A DNA stretch of 64,000 nt, from contig NC_087069.1 in assembly GCF_963678635.1 (NCBI RefSeq), forward strand, positions 51,284,938-51,348,937, read 5' to 3'. Every line of letters begins with the position of its first letter. Positions within the stretch are counted from its first letter, which is position 1. Source of the stretch: Symsagittifera roscoffensis (lineage: Eukaryota > Xenacoelomorpha > Acoela > Convolutidae). A model generated the notes under the pieces. It was not told the origin of the DNA and did no database searches. It saw nothing but the letters and a program-made list of their open reading frames with translations. A program made the position numbers and the translations under genes. Positions 35,905 through 46,674 of the stretch are shown here, piece by piece.

Positions 35905-36327
35905 TTAGTACGTTTTTCTCACGCATACGATGGAAGACGAGCCATTGATACCATGCTTCTGTTTTATGATAAATTTATTTCCTAGTAGGAAAAGTAGAAC
36001 ATCGTTCTCGTTAGACACGTATCCCCATTTTATAACACTCGAAGGAATGATAACGTGTTGTTTTTCCCGAGATGGCCTGAAGGTTGCTTCCACAAAAAGA
36101 CAATCAGACATTAATGTTTCCGTCGTCAAAAGAAAGTAGCCGAGGCAGTTTTTGCATTGGAATGGTCGCTTCGTCTCTTCTGATAACTCATGGTTGAATT
36201 TATCGAGTTTGTGCATATACTCGCATCCTGGACATGTAATTTTGTATTGAAGTTTAACAGTATCAAACTGGGTTACTATTTTTTCCATCCGTTCATCCTC
36301 ATCGCTGTCCGAATATGAGTGAGACAT
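35905..36327 (-). CDS. Z1: small zinc-ribbon-like protein, unrecognised
   Basis: A 140-residue ORF starting MSHSYSDSDEDERMEK. It has an acidic N-terminal 15 residues and then a CX2C-X22-CX2C pair: TCPGC (Cys32, Cys35) and QCKNCLGYF (Cys58, Cys61), a zinc-ribbon-like arrangement. Residues 65-125 are probably beta-rich (SDCLFVEATFRPS, then HVIIPSSVIKWGYVS). I chose this Met because the paralogue Z2 shares the surrounding ACGTGCAAC(T/C)AAA..ATGTCTC context, although the frame is open a further 17 codons to a likely splice acceptor TTTTCATAG at 36379. That acceptor 51 nt upstream could be a trans-splice site. Function is unknown: zinc ribbons often bind nucleic acid or proteins. It is intact here, while its paralogue is broken. 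Confidence 0.6.
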   Translation of the reverse strand: MSHSYSDSDEDERMEKIVTQFDTVKLQYKITCPGCEYMHKLDKFNHELSEETKRPFQCKNCLGYFLLTTETLMSDCLFVEATFRPSREKQHVIIPSSVIKWGYVSNENDVLLFLLGNKFIIKQKHGINGSSSIVCVRKTY

Positions 36328-36378
36328 TTTAGTTGCACGTAAAAGTAAATCCACTTTGCACGTAGCAGAATAACCTTT

Positions 36379-36390
36379 CTATGAAAACAG
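36379..36390 (-). promoter_or_regulatory. Splice (possibly trans-splice) acceptor of Z1
   Basis: On the minus strand CTGTTTTCATAG precedes the Z1 exon. Z2 has TTTCATTGCAG at the equivalent place (43219-43230). Conservation of a pyrimidine-rich AG 30-50 nt before the start codon fits a nematode spliced-leader acceptor, but an ordinary intron is equally possible. Confidence 0.4.
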
Positions 36391-37295
36391 AAAAATTGCA
36401 CAATTCTTTCAAAAAAAAATCGAAACCAAGAAGACACAAGGAAAAGAAAAAGCAAAAATCTATAGAAAAACTGAATGTTTTGCATTTAACCAGTTGAGAA
36501 AAATTTATGGAAATTCAACAAACAAATGCAGGCTTTTGTTCAAAAAGTCAAAAACTTTTACAAATTTTGCAATTCAAGTCAGGGATCAAAAGATTCCTAG
36601 GTTGGAGTTGTAGACGCATGACTGAAACCAACATACCAAATTGTACGTTTTTGACTTTTGGAACAATGACTGATTTTGAACTTGTTCTTCGAACATGATC
36701 CGTTTTTGTTTTTTTTTGACTTTTTAAAACTTCACCGGCATTGTTCGTTATTCGTTAATTTTCTTCGTCTGCATCAAACATGCTTCAATTTGGCTCAGTT
36801 TTGTACGAAATTTGCAAAATTAATCTAGATTTGGTTGAACTTGGTTTGTTTCTTTTGTTTATATGAATTTTATCACTTTATATTTCTGGACTTACCGCTT
36901 TCAGTGAAATACTGTAACACTTATCCCCAGTCTTCTATCCAATGGTGGAACCAGTAGTATTCTTTTTGAAGCCTAAGACAAAAATACAACAAAAAGAAAA
37001 CTGGTTGATTATAAGCAAATAATCAGAAACAGACGAAGCCAACAAGAATTTTTCTACTTTTACTAACTAGTTTTGCATTAAAGCGTAGTAAATAATGTTG
37101 TGGTACTGCGCATGCAGTAGCTTGATAGTTTAGTTTTAAATAACAAAAATCGTGCTCGGTATTTTTTGTTATGTATTTAGTCGAAGTAATTCTGTAAATG
37201 CTATGCCACTCACTCAGAACTGACGATCAGTATGTGCCAGAACCGACTAAGCTTTGGATGCACTATTTTTTTCATAATAAGAGATTGAATTGAAA
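36391..37295. other. AT-rich spacer upstream of Z1
   Basis: No gene is supported. A single CAGGCTTTTGTTCAAAAAGTCAAAAA at about 36530 is the unamplified version of the 41-bp minisatellite upstream of Z2. A GTAAGT donor on the minus strand at about 36890 could belong to an upstream exon of Z1, but I cannot define that exon. Confidence 0.3.
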
Positions 37296-37606
37296 TTCAA
37301 TCAACAGCAGTCGTGGCTTAACAAAGCTTTTGCAGGCCAGAGCCTCATGTATCAGATGGCCCACCCTTCAGACTATTTCACTCAGGAAAGAAACGACAGC
37401 TATCTTGACCGAAAAAAGTTCAAGCTCAGCTGGTAACAAGTGATGCCACACTGCTAAACTGCCTCTCGGAGTTAGAGAGAATTTACAATGAGATGGATAT
37501 GGTTGGTCTGTCAAAAAATATCACTTTTTTGACTCTTTGTTCTACTCAATCCACCCACACTCGTAAATATCAGAGAAACAAAACATTTATTCTTCTGAAA
37601 CTATAG
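37296..37606 (+). pseudogene. Short coding remnant, unrecognised
   Basis: Two adjoining frames have protein-like composition unlike the surrounding T-rich DNA. 37296-37436 reads QQQSWLNKAFAGQSLMYQ and then MAHPSDYFTQERND up to a TAA. From 37418 the +1 frame continues VQAQLVTSDATLLNCLSELE and RIYNEMDMVGLSKN, and stays open to 37606. A single-base frameshift near 37415 would join them into roughly 75 sensible codons. No family recognised. It may be one exon of a lost gene. Confidence 0.35.
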
Positions 37607-39810
37607 AAAACGTACAAATTATCAAGTCAATTGAAATTGGCATCAAGTTCTTTCGTGAACAGGATAGTTTAAAACATGCCTGCATCTTATGTTTATTGAT
37701 AATATTGAAAATGTTAAGAAGATTATTATAACCTGGTCAATTATGAAGTGTTGTTCAATTATTTGGGCGTAGTAAGTGAAAAGACTCTCAAACTTTTTAT
37801 AGTAGCTGAAATCTAGATTAGTTTCTATACCAATAAAAATGAACGTCGTCCCCCTCACCTAGATTCAATCTTTGGCTATTATATTCGTCCGATTTTGGTT
37901 GAAATCAGCCACTTTTTTTAAAGAAACTTTGTTAGAGAAGTTTTTTGTTCGTGGGAGAGTTGAAGCAAATAAATAACTAGTCACTCTCAGACTTTGCGTT
38001 AGGTAAAATCAGAGTTTGCAATGGGCTTTCTACAAAAATTAGAAGATATATGAGTTCAATATACTAGCGCGTTTAATAGAAAAGATTTTGTGTATGCGTT
38101 GCTGATGAGAAAAGATTTTATACCAAGCTTCATCGAACAAGTAAATTATACGCTGACTTTTATAAGGATTCTAAAATGTGTTATTAGGGATTGAAATTAG
38201 CGACAAACAATTGGCTCGTTCAAGCGACCAGGAAGTGTTCTTCAGTTAATCCCGATTTAGGACGTCAATTAGTTTTCCGGATTTTTTTCTGGACTGAAAA
38301 TTATCTTAAATCCGTGCGATGAATTTTTTTTCATAGTTTGGATTGATACAAATTGTTTTCGAGGTGTGAAAATGAGGCCCAATGTATTCAATCATTTTCA
38401 TCGCCAAACATTGACGTGCTCGATTTTTCTGATAAAAAGCTTTTTGGAAGTAGATCAGTTTAGAAAAGAGTTTAGAAGTAGATCAGTTTATTTTTTTCAT
38501 ATCGGTAAAACTGAAGCATATTTTGTTCAGTCCATATCCTCTCGTTTTTTTTTTCTTGATTTAATTTTTTTAGGCTGGCTGACGTATTGCTATTGTTAAA
38601 CTCGGCATTGAATTGAACAATCTTAGGACCTTGAGTATTGTGAAGCTCAAGTTTAACGGTTGTTACGGAATCTGATCCTAGCACCGAATCTGATCTAAGT
38701 ACCAAACTCATGAGAATAAACGAACCATTTCCAAGCATTAATTCTTTGTTCTTCAAATAGCGTCTGCGGTTGATACGCTGTGGAAATCTAGACTATCAAG
38801 GTCAAAATAATTGCGGTTTCTACAACCAGTTCAGTTCATTAATAGCATTGTTTCTTTGGCTTTTTTGTTGGCGAGTATTTACATATGTTCAAGCGAGATG
38901 CAAATACGTGAGACTGAATGTTCAATGCTTTTGTTATCTTTTTCTCTATGTCATTTTTGTGTTTTTAGAGTTAGGTTTTGCTGTTTTCTTTTGTGTGTTT
39001 GCAAAGTGCAGCTTCCCTTCTGCTTTTGTGCCTTTGAGTTTTAAGTTTTGTTGGTTTTCTTTTGATTTTCAAGCTTTAAGATCGAGTAAGAGAACCTGTA
39101 GTCGGGAACTAGAGCTTTTGCCTCGCCAACTTTTCTTACAAAACTGCGAAATTCCTCTTGCTTCACTATCTACCATGCACGTTTTTCTTTGTCTAGAGTA
39201 AAACGCGAGGTTTCTGGTTCTAAGAGGTGGTAATACTTTCTTGGTTGGATTTTGTTTATTTTTTTCTTGCTTGTAGATAAATTTGACAATTCGGAGTATC
39301 TTTTGTACGATATTTTTTGTCGGCTGGTTTTTTCAGAACTTTTTCCGGACAAGGCATTTTGTACGAGAGTTAAATTTCGTTCTGTAAATTGTAATTTTAC
39401 ATTTTCGGATATTTGTAAATTTTCTTCTTTGATTTCTTTGCCTGATGTGTGATTTATGATATATCGGCTCAGTTTTTTATATTTGTTTGCTTGAGTTAAA
39501 AAATAAAACTAGACTGAAAATGTCGCAATTTTGAAGGAAAAATAATGCCGACAGTGACATAATCTTTGTATTGCTTAACAGTGTGAGACTAACATATCCT
39601 TTTGAGTTAAGAAGAGTATGTTTTTGCTCTTTCACACTTGTTCTTTCACGACAAGGCTTGAATGAAAAATGAATTATTAGAATGCAGGAATGAAAAATGA
39701 AATAATTTCCATAGTTTCGCGCACTTTTCCGAGCTCTCTCACAATTTTCTGGGCTCTTTCACAATTTTCTGGCATCTTTACCTCAGAAAGAGCAAAACAT
39801 ACACTTCAAC
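37607..39810. other. AT-rich intergenic sequence
   Basis: No gene is supported. Plus ORFs at 38770-39201 and 38811-39044 are long but consist of Phe/Leu/Cys-rich translation of T-rich DNA in overlapping frames, without a conserved copy elsewhere. Confidence 0.35.
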
Positions 39811-39920
39811 AGTTAGAACATAGTTGAAGATGGTCTCGCGCAAAAGAGCCGCACTCGGGCACTTCGTGCCATCAGGCCGGGCTCTATTTTCGTCGGGCAT
39901 CTTTCAACTATGTTCTAACT
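39811..39920. mobile_element. Small inverted-repeat (MITE-like) hairpin element
   Basis: Left arm 39811-39832 (AGTTAGAACATAGTTGAAG and on) and right arm 39898-39920 are inverted repeats matching at 22 positions with a one-base gap. The 65-bp centre (39833-39897) is much GC-richer than its surroundings and holds a nested perfect hairpin GGCACTTCGTGCC (39858-39870) inside a GAGCC...GGGCTC stem. No coding capacity. It resembles a palindromic non-autonomous DNA transposon. Target-site duplication is not obvious. Confidence 0.55.
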
Positions 39921-39944
39921 ACTACAAAGAATTCTAAAACTTAT

Positions 39945-42680
39945 CTATGAATTATAATTGATCTTCAATGCTCTTTCTTTCGTGTTACTTCGCTAGTTCA
40001 AGAGAAAACTTTACATGGTCAACTTTGAACCATTGCAAGTAGGATACCTTTTGGATCCGACCGACGGCAATGCCCATCTCTTGGAGGTGAAGGAACCAGT
40101 GTGGAAGCCAGCGAGAAAAACAGTCACGAGAATCTTGAATTATCGTGCAATGTGGATATGGAGCAATTAAGAATTTTTAAAAATCTGATTTTCTTGTTTC
40201 ATATCTAAAATTGATGTTGATCTTTTCAAATGAGGAACAACCTTCAAATCCAACAATGAAAAATGTGTCTTATTTCATGCTGGTTTTGCTCTTGAACTGC
40301 AAATTTTGGCTCTTTTCCGGTCCCCCCCCCCCCCATTTTGATTTTTCTGAAATCCATAAAATGAAAGTCTATTTAAAATGATTTTTGATGTTATAAACTG
40401 CATTAAAACGTGTCAGCGTGACCAGGTGAACAAGTTTCTACAACAGTTCTAACATGCAATTTGCCGTGTGAACAATTTATGAACAGCTTTGTTTTGTAAT
40501 TTAACAAGAGAGGTGGGAAACTGGAAAAGAGCCCGAGTTTTATGTTCAATAGAAACCCGACAGTTTTTTTTCGAATAAGTAGTGTTCCCGAAGCTTGTAA
40601 TTAATTTGGACCCGAAGGTTGTTATTATTTGTGTTTGAATGAAGAAAATGTTGAGGATACTGAATATACTTGTGACAGCAATTAAAAATCTTTCTTTGGA
40701 TGATACCTGAGAAATGATGCCTAGTTTTGATGACTGCAATGGACTCGGAAAATGTCTAATGTGAAATTTTGACGCTTCGGAAATTTTCTTGTTTTTAAAA
40801 ATGGAAATTAGGTATCAAGAGTTCAATCGGAAGAACAAGGTTCGAGGATCTCCCCTGCACGGCGGCTAATTCCTAAGTTTATTGAAACAAAGCAACAAAT
40901 TTTGAAATATTGGTTTTTAAAAACTGAGTTTAAACTCGACCAAAGTGAAAACTGCATCAAAACTCTCAAATACTGTCAAAACTGTTATCATTATACACAA
41001 AAACATTTTTTTTCAATTTGAATAGAATATGATTGTTTTTCGTATTTCTGAGAAATAAAGCTTCAAAACTTTGCAAGTTGGTCTACTTTTTTGCCTCAAA
41101 TTTTTTATTGTAGTCAAGCTTCACGCTAATCGAGCGGTCACCATGAACTGCTTTCTCGTCAAAAAGTATATCTTTTTCCTATCTAATGAAAGTTTAAAAC
41201 TTTTTGATTTGAAATAAAGTCTTTTTGCATTTAATCACGCTTAAGTTACTTGAATCATTTGGTATACTGGCTCATATTAAACTTAGTGTCTCCGGCAAAA
41301 TTTTTCTGGAGGTCTCAAACACTCTTCGTATGGAAAAGGCTTTAAAACTGACGAGGACCATTTTTCTTCAAACGGGAAACATTACTTATAATAAAATATT
41401 CGGGTATTTTTTGTCTACTTATGTTTTTCCGACTTAGTTGCCCCACATTAGAATTGTTTTTTTTTCATAATCAATTTTCATTGTGAAAGCTTTAATTATT
41501 TTGATTTATTCCTGAAAATTATAATTTTACTGGACTTGACTTTGTGTTTTTTTTGCTATCAATTTTCAATCGGCCCAAGTAATTTCGGCTTATGTATTAT
41601 TGGCTTAATGACCTAATTTTCAATCGTTTCGAGAGAAAACAAAATTTTAACTGGTGCTTTCCGCAAGTAGAACATCACTAGAGATCTCACTTTGTTTTTG
41701 GATATTTTTAGTTATTCCTTTCTTGATTGCTCGATTGCAATACTACTTTTTGTGGTGTCGCGAGTGGTTTCATTTCCGCTGTGTCTCCAGTCTAACCACG
41801 CTAACCATTTTTTTGAGTTGAGGTTGGGACCTGGCCGAATTTCGCGAGACATACGTGGAATTCACTGAAAAAAAGCGCTGAACATAGATTTTGTAACAAA
41901 AACAGGCAGCATTAACAGTTGCAGAGAAAAAGCAACTGCCTGTCGGCAATTGAAAACGTGCTTCGAGAAAATTTATTTGGTTTAGTATCATAATGAACTA
42001 TTTCATGTATTTAGATATAAAACAAATGCACACCAGCAACTGTCTACGAAGGATCTAAATTAATACAAATCAGAACCAGAGTTTATTGGCTCTCTTTCAG
42101 TGCCCACTTTGAAGAAATTGAGTTTCGTTATGTGAAAACAGACTTGAACCTTGAAAACCTTGAAAAACTAAACTGGAAAAAAGTTTAACTGTGAACAAGT
42201 TTTCAAGACATTTCTTTCAAACTGTCGTATGTACAGATTTTGTACAATTTAAAAAAGTAATTCGACGAGGGGTTTGGAAAACTGGAAAAGAGCCGGGTTC
42301 TTTTGTCAAGTTTTTTTCAAGCAATTTTTGTTTACTTTTGTTAGAACGGCCTATTTATTGTGAAATTTGCATGCAAGCTTTTTACTCAACCTATAATTGA
42401 ACGCAACCTCATAAAAATTTGTAATACGTCTAATTAGGGGAACGTAGAAGAGCCTCCGACCGCATCATTTGATTGTTGGGATCTCTTTAACTATTATGCC
42501 CTCTTTTTGGAGAGATTCTTTACTTTAGATACAAAAAACACAAAAGCTTACCCATGAGGCTAGTTCAATGCAGGGGCGCAATTCGCTACCAAGTTCCAAA
42601 GGGGTGTAAGTAATTAAAGAAATTCGCTTCTTGTAACATTTTTGATATTATAAAGTTGCGTGCTAAAACTGATAAATGTC
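39945..42680. repeat. X3: ancient third copy of the X block
   Basis: Two anchored stretches show homology. At 39970-40150 are GATCCGACCGACGGCAATGC, CTCTTGGAGGTGAAGGAACC and GTGTGGAAGCCAGC against the 1.05-kb repeat. At 42350-42560 are GCATGCAAGCTTTTTA, GAACGCAACCTCAT, GTAGAAGAGCC and CGACCGCATCATTTG against 29685-29890. The middle is poorly alignable by eye. Like X2 it is followed directly by a Z gene. This indicates that the X-Z pair is the duplicated unit. Confidence 0.6.
40322..40334 (+). repeat. Poly-C tract (13 C)
   Basis: An uninterrupted C13 in otherwise AT-rich sequence. Could be real or length-uncertain in the assembly. Confidence 0.9.
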
Positions 42681-42779
42681 AAAAGTATTTTAAGAGGAGC
42701 AATCAAAATAACAATCAGAAATTGATCAATGAAATATGCGAAGAAAAATTACTTTTTTCACAGTTTCTTTTGGATCAAT

Positions 42780-43187
42780 CGTACATTCTTCGTTATTTCC
42801 TGAAAAAACCATTTCCCTTCTAAATCTAAGTAGGTGACGTAAAACATCGGTTGCGTAAGAAAAATTAGTTATAAATTTCGAAGGAATGATAGCTTCTCAT
42901 TTTTCCGAGAAGATACGAAGTTTACCTGCACGACTAGACAATCATCCATTATCGTATCCGTCATCAACAGAAAATACCCGAGACAATTTTTGCAGAGAAA
43001 TATTTGCTGCTCGTCTGTTGATGATTCCTGGTTGAAAAGTTCTGGCTTATTTTTGAAGTCGCAGCCCGGACATGGAATCAGCCCGGACATGGAATTTCGT
43101 ATTGCCTTTTGACCGTATCAAAAGTTGCTTCGTGAATAGAGATCGGATCCTCAGACGCCTCAGTGCGCAATTGTAACTGAGAGACAT
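42780..43187 (-). pseudogene. Z2: broken paralogue of the zinc-ribbon gene
   Basis: Homologous to Z1 along its length: start context ATGTCTC at 43187, FDTVKRQYEI, a CPGC pair, and FLCKNCLGYFLLMTDTIMDD with the second CX2C (43000-42970), then IIPSKFITNF in another frame near 42880. Two lesions are clear: a 17-bp direct duplication (ATTCCATGTCCGGGC repeated, about 43060-43095) at the first CX2C and a one-base loss just before KLSF (about 42900). The N-terminal acidic part is also out of frame. The longest open piece is 73 codons (43090-42869). Confidence 0.65.
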
Positions 43188-43389
43188 TTGGTTGCACGTA
43201 ATAAATTTCAGAACAAACCTGCAATGAAAAAAAATGTATTTCAAAATTGTTTTTATCAAATAATTTTCAATGTAAATAAAACTGCCACTTTTTCGGTAGG
43301 TTTGCGATGAAAAACAAATACAAAAATCTATAAAACATTCAAAATGAATTAGCAGTGGAGAATTAATTACTCTTTTACAGGTTCTCCTT

Positions 43390-43740
43390 TCTCAGAAAGT
43401 GTATTTTTTTTGCAAATAACTGGCTTTTTTTAAAAATCCAAATACCTTTTTTTATGCAAATAACCGGCTCTTGTTACTCAGAAAGTCAAAAAATTGAGAC
43501 AAAAACACTTTTTTTTCCCAGAAATCAATAATTCTAATCATAATTGGATCTTTTCTCGCAGAAAATCAATAACTTGGGACCAAAACAGGCTGCTCTTACT
43601 CAGAGTGTCAATTATTTGAATATAAACAGGATCTTTCAACTCAAAAAATCATCAAACAATAACAAGATTTTTTGCTCAGAAAGTCAAAAAATGGAACGTA
43701 GCCGGCACTTTTCTATTAGAAAATCAAAAATTTTGCTATG
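43390..43740. repeat. Degenerate minisatellite, unit about 41 bp
   Basis: CAGAAAGTCAAAA-type cores recur at 43479, 43520, 43559, 43600, 43641, 43677 and 43718 (spacings 41, 39, 41, 41, 36, 41), joined by ACAGGCTCTTT-type linkers. The plus ORF 43544-43774 is a by-product. One unit-like copy upstream of Z1 (about 36530) suggests local expansion in the Z2 copy. Confidence 0.75.
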
Positions 43741-44989
43741 CAAAGACTATCGCACTTGCTGCCGCAATGCTTAATAAAACAATTGCAAACAATATTCGAA
43801 GATTTAGACTAACCTGAAATTTCAGTCCAAAAACTGTTCAAAAATTTTGTGTCCATTATAAAAGCGATATGACCACAAAAACCAGGGGCAATAGGATGCC
43901 AAAAATATGATATTTTCCTTAAAAATTAAATGATTGTCAGTCAAAATTTTGAACCATAACGAGGATCAAAAAAAATCGTTCAACCGGTTAACCGTTATAA
44001 ATCGTTTAACCAGAACCAAAAACCTGATACAGGAGCTATTCCAATAAATTCCAGCAAAAAACTAAACATGGCAAAACAATTGTCGGATTATCAGTTAAGT
44101 AGCAAGTTTCTTTTAATATTTTTTGGAAAAAAAACAGTAGATGAGAATAGACACAAAAACAAAGCTGCAACTTGCGCGGAGCTTATGAAAAGTCACTGTT
44201 CTGAGTTTATAGAAGCATGAACCAATTAAATCACCAAAAATTACCCATTTTTGATGTCTGAAATCAAATAAATGCATTTTTGTCTCCGTTTGATAAACAG
44301 TATCCCCGTTCAATTTATCCTCATTTTTGTTAGAATTTTGTTCGACTGGATTTTTTTTTATATTTCAACGGAAATAACTTGATTTTTGTTAGCTTTATTC
44401 GTCTCTATTGAACATCAATCAAATTAACGCTAATTTGCTCAACATTCGAGGAACTTCGCTCGAGTTACTGGGCATTGGTTGTCGCTACGATTTTCATAGA
44501 AGTTGACGGAATACTTGTGATTAGGGCGCTTTTTTTAGACATAATTCGATGTTTTAAAAAACAATTTCGGACGGTATTTTTTCATATCATCTGACAGCTA
44601 TTGATGTTCTGATCTCAAAATCGGAAAACTTTGCTTGATTGCACCGGTTTAAATTGCCAGTTTATTAAATTTGGGACAAGAGACAAGAGACATATTTCTT
44701 GCTATTAACGCGTAAGCTGTAATTAAATCCGGCCTAGAAATTGTTTCAAATTGATTTGAGGTATGCTAGGTGTTCTAAATTTTTCATTGCTACAAACTGA
44801 ATGGACCAATGAGTACCTTGAAGAGCTTGCGATGATCATTTAAAAAACCTTTAAAATGTGTTTTTTTTTCTTAAGAGTACATCATCTTTTTCTGTCGAAT
44901 TCTACTCCAAAGACGCGGAAGTGCAATTGGAACACTCAGAGCGTCACCCTGATACAAGCAGTCGTCTTCTTTCTATTTTTATAGATTGC
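43741..44989. other. AT-rich spacer
   Basis: I see no gene, RNA gene or repeat that I can support. Confidence 0.3.
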
Positions 44990-45142
44990 TGAATTTCAAA
45001 GACAAGTAGTATAGCGTTAATGCGTTGCCTTCAAATGCGTTATATTGTGTACTCGATACCCTGACATGGCAATGATAATGCATGAGGACGAGCTCCCACT
45101 TGACCTCTTGCTTCAAGTCTGCCACATCTTGACCAATTCCTT

Positions 45143-45400
45143 CTACAATAGTGGTACCACGTGAAATCCTGTATTGTGCGCAAATTTGGGAAACGGTCTG
45201 TGCTTAAAAAGGCTGGGTAGCCTTTCAAAGATCCTCTGCGAATTGCAAAAACCATAGCTACATTTTTTAAATGTGTTTCTTGACTTACCAACTCTAGTTG
45301 AAGTTCTATAATGGCTATGTCTAGGTATATTTTCAGCGATGCGACGAAAACCAGCAGTATATTTGTTTAAAACATCAGGGAATAATCCAACCGAAGTCTA
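45143..45400 (-). pseudogene. D1: two exon-like segments flanking a 53-nt intron
   Basis: The upstream segment ends ...ATIELQLEL|GTAAGT at 45289/45288. An intron of 53 nt (45288-45236) ends TTGCAATTCGCAG. The next segment continues in phase as RIFERLPSLFKHRPFPKF and AHNTGFHVVPLL up to a TAG at 45143-45145. Both the length and the border sequences suit a nematode intron. The same donor and preceding residues occur in D2 (47516: LVIELQFEL) and D3 (49435: LVIELLFEL), so the exon is old and shared. Farther upstream D1 needs a frameshift to match the YPD(A/V)LNN region. No known domain. Confidence 0.4.
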
Positions 45401-46127
45401 ACGGTACGTTCGTTTCAAATGTTGATAGATATAGAGAGCCAATCTGGGTCAAAATTGGTTCGAAAATTGATCTCTTTTATCCACTTAGGGTGCCGATGGA
45501 TCCCAATTTTCAGAAAGAGCTGAATTACTTGGTCCCCAATTTTTTCAAAAGGAGCGGAATTATTTGGACACTTATTTAGAACTTGTGAGGGAATTGAGCC
45601 AATTTTTTCAAAATGGGGCTGAATTAATCAATTTTTAACAAAAAGAGCTGACTGAGGTTTGTTTATTAGCAAATGTGGCCCATTGAATTTCCTAAAATCC
45701 CTCAAGGAAATGTCTTTGTAATAAAAAGGAACTAAACGAGCCCAATTTTGGGTCCCTGATTTGCCATAGAAGGAAATAAATGAGCCCAATGTTTGCATTT
45801 TTGTAGGCTAATTGAGGACCATTGAGTCCGTTTCCTCCGTGATGACTAGGGTATCAATCGTACTTAAAAATGGGCTCATTTAGCTTTTTTCATGAAATTT
45901 TTACGCAAAAATGCGGCCCGGGAAGCATCGACTTTTTTCAATATGGTGAATAGTTTTTGCAGTGAGGAGATGTAAATTACTTTTAAATTAGGTTTATGCA
46001 AAACCGTGTCTGAAAAGATGATTAAAAATTTTTTGCTTAAAAATTCAATTAAAGTTAAAACTTTTCTGTCAGAAATCTTTCTGTCAGATGCTCAATTTTG
46101 AACCGCTTAAAATTTACTAAAAATTCA

Positions 46128-46440
46128 GATATCTCTGTCATATATGTGCTCGCAGAGTTGAAAGAGAAATGGATTAGATTTTTTCAGTATAAAAATCAAT
46201 ATCCTTGTCAGACATGTGCTCGCGGGATTGAAAGGAAAAGGATTAAAATATTCCAATAAAAAATTAAATATCCCTGTCAAATATTTGCTCGCGGAATTGA
46301 AAGAGGAACGGATTAAAGTATTTCAATATAAAAAATCAAATACTCTTTTCAGATATGTGCTCGCGCGATTGAAAGAGAAATGGATTAAAAATTTGCAAAA
46401 AAAAACCTATCAGATATATGCTCGCGAAAATGCAGTTAAT
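46128..46440. repeat. Minisatellite of about 70 bp, five units
   Basis: GTGCTCGCGGAATTGAAAGA-type cores recur with GCTCGC at 46148, 46218, 46287, 46358 and 46420 (spacings about 70, 69, 71, 62). Because most units are near multiples of three, a plus ORF (46216-46455) encodes a 22-residue repeat, but this is most likely incidental. A single related unit is at 50697 in D3, so the array expanded in D1. Confidence 0.8.
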
Positions 46441-46674
46441 CATGTAGAATGGTAAATCAAGTTTTAGGTACAAGATCTTGAGTAGATATACATATTTCGA
46501 ACCATGGATTACCATAAAGATCTTGTCATGGACCTCTTGTCAAGATCTTGTCATTTAAAAAAAAAACGGTCAGTAGCATGTTTGAGTCTACACAATTTGC
46601 TTTTGGCAGTTCTTCACAAAAATCCGTGGGCGTTTCTTCAAATCTGATTACTGTGATTTCGTTTTTGGATAATT

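Noticed and set aside
38770-39201. 143-codon plus ORF with apparent membrane segments
   Set aside because: Phe/Leu/Cys-rich reading of a T-rich tract with overlapping open frames on both strands (38811-39044, 39170-39352); no conserved copy or splice context.
42900-43060. Z2 as a functional short protein starting MSGLIPCPGC
   Set aside because: The start is created by the 17-bp duplication and the frame is lost before the conserved IIPS segment.
43544-43774. 76-codon plus ORF
   Set aside because: Lies wholly in the 41-bp minisatellite.
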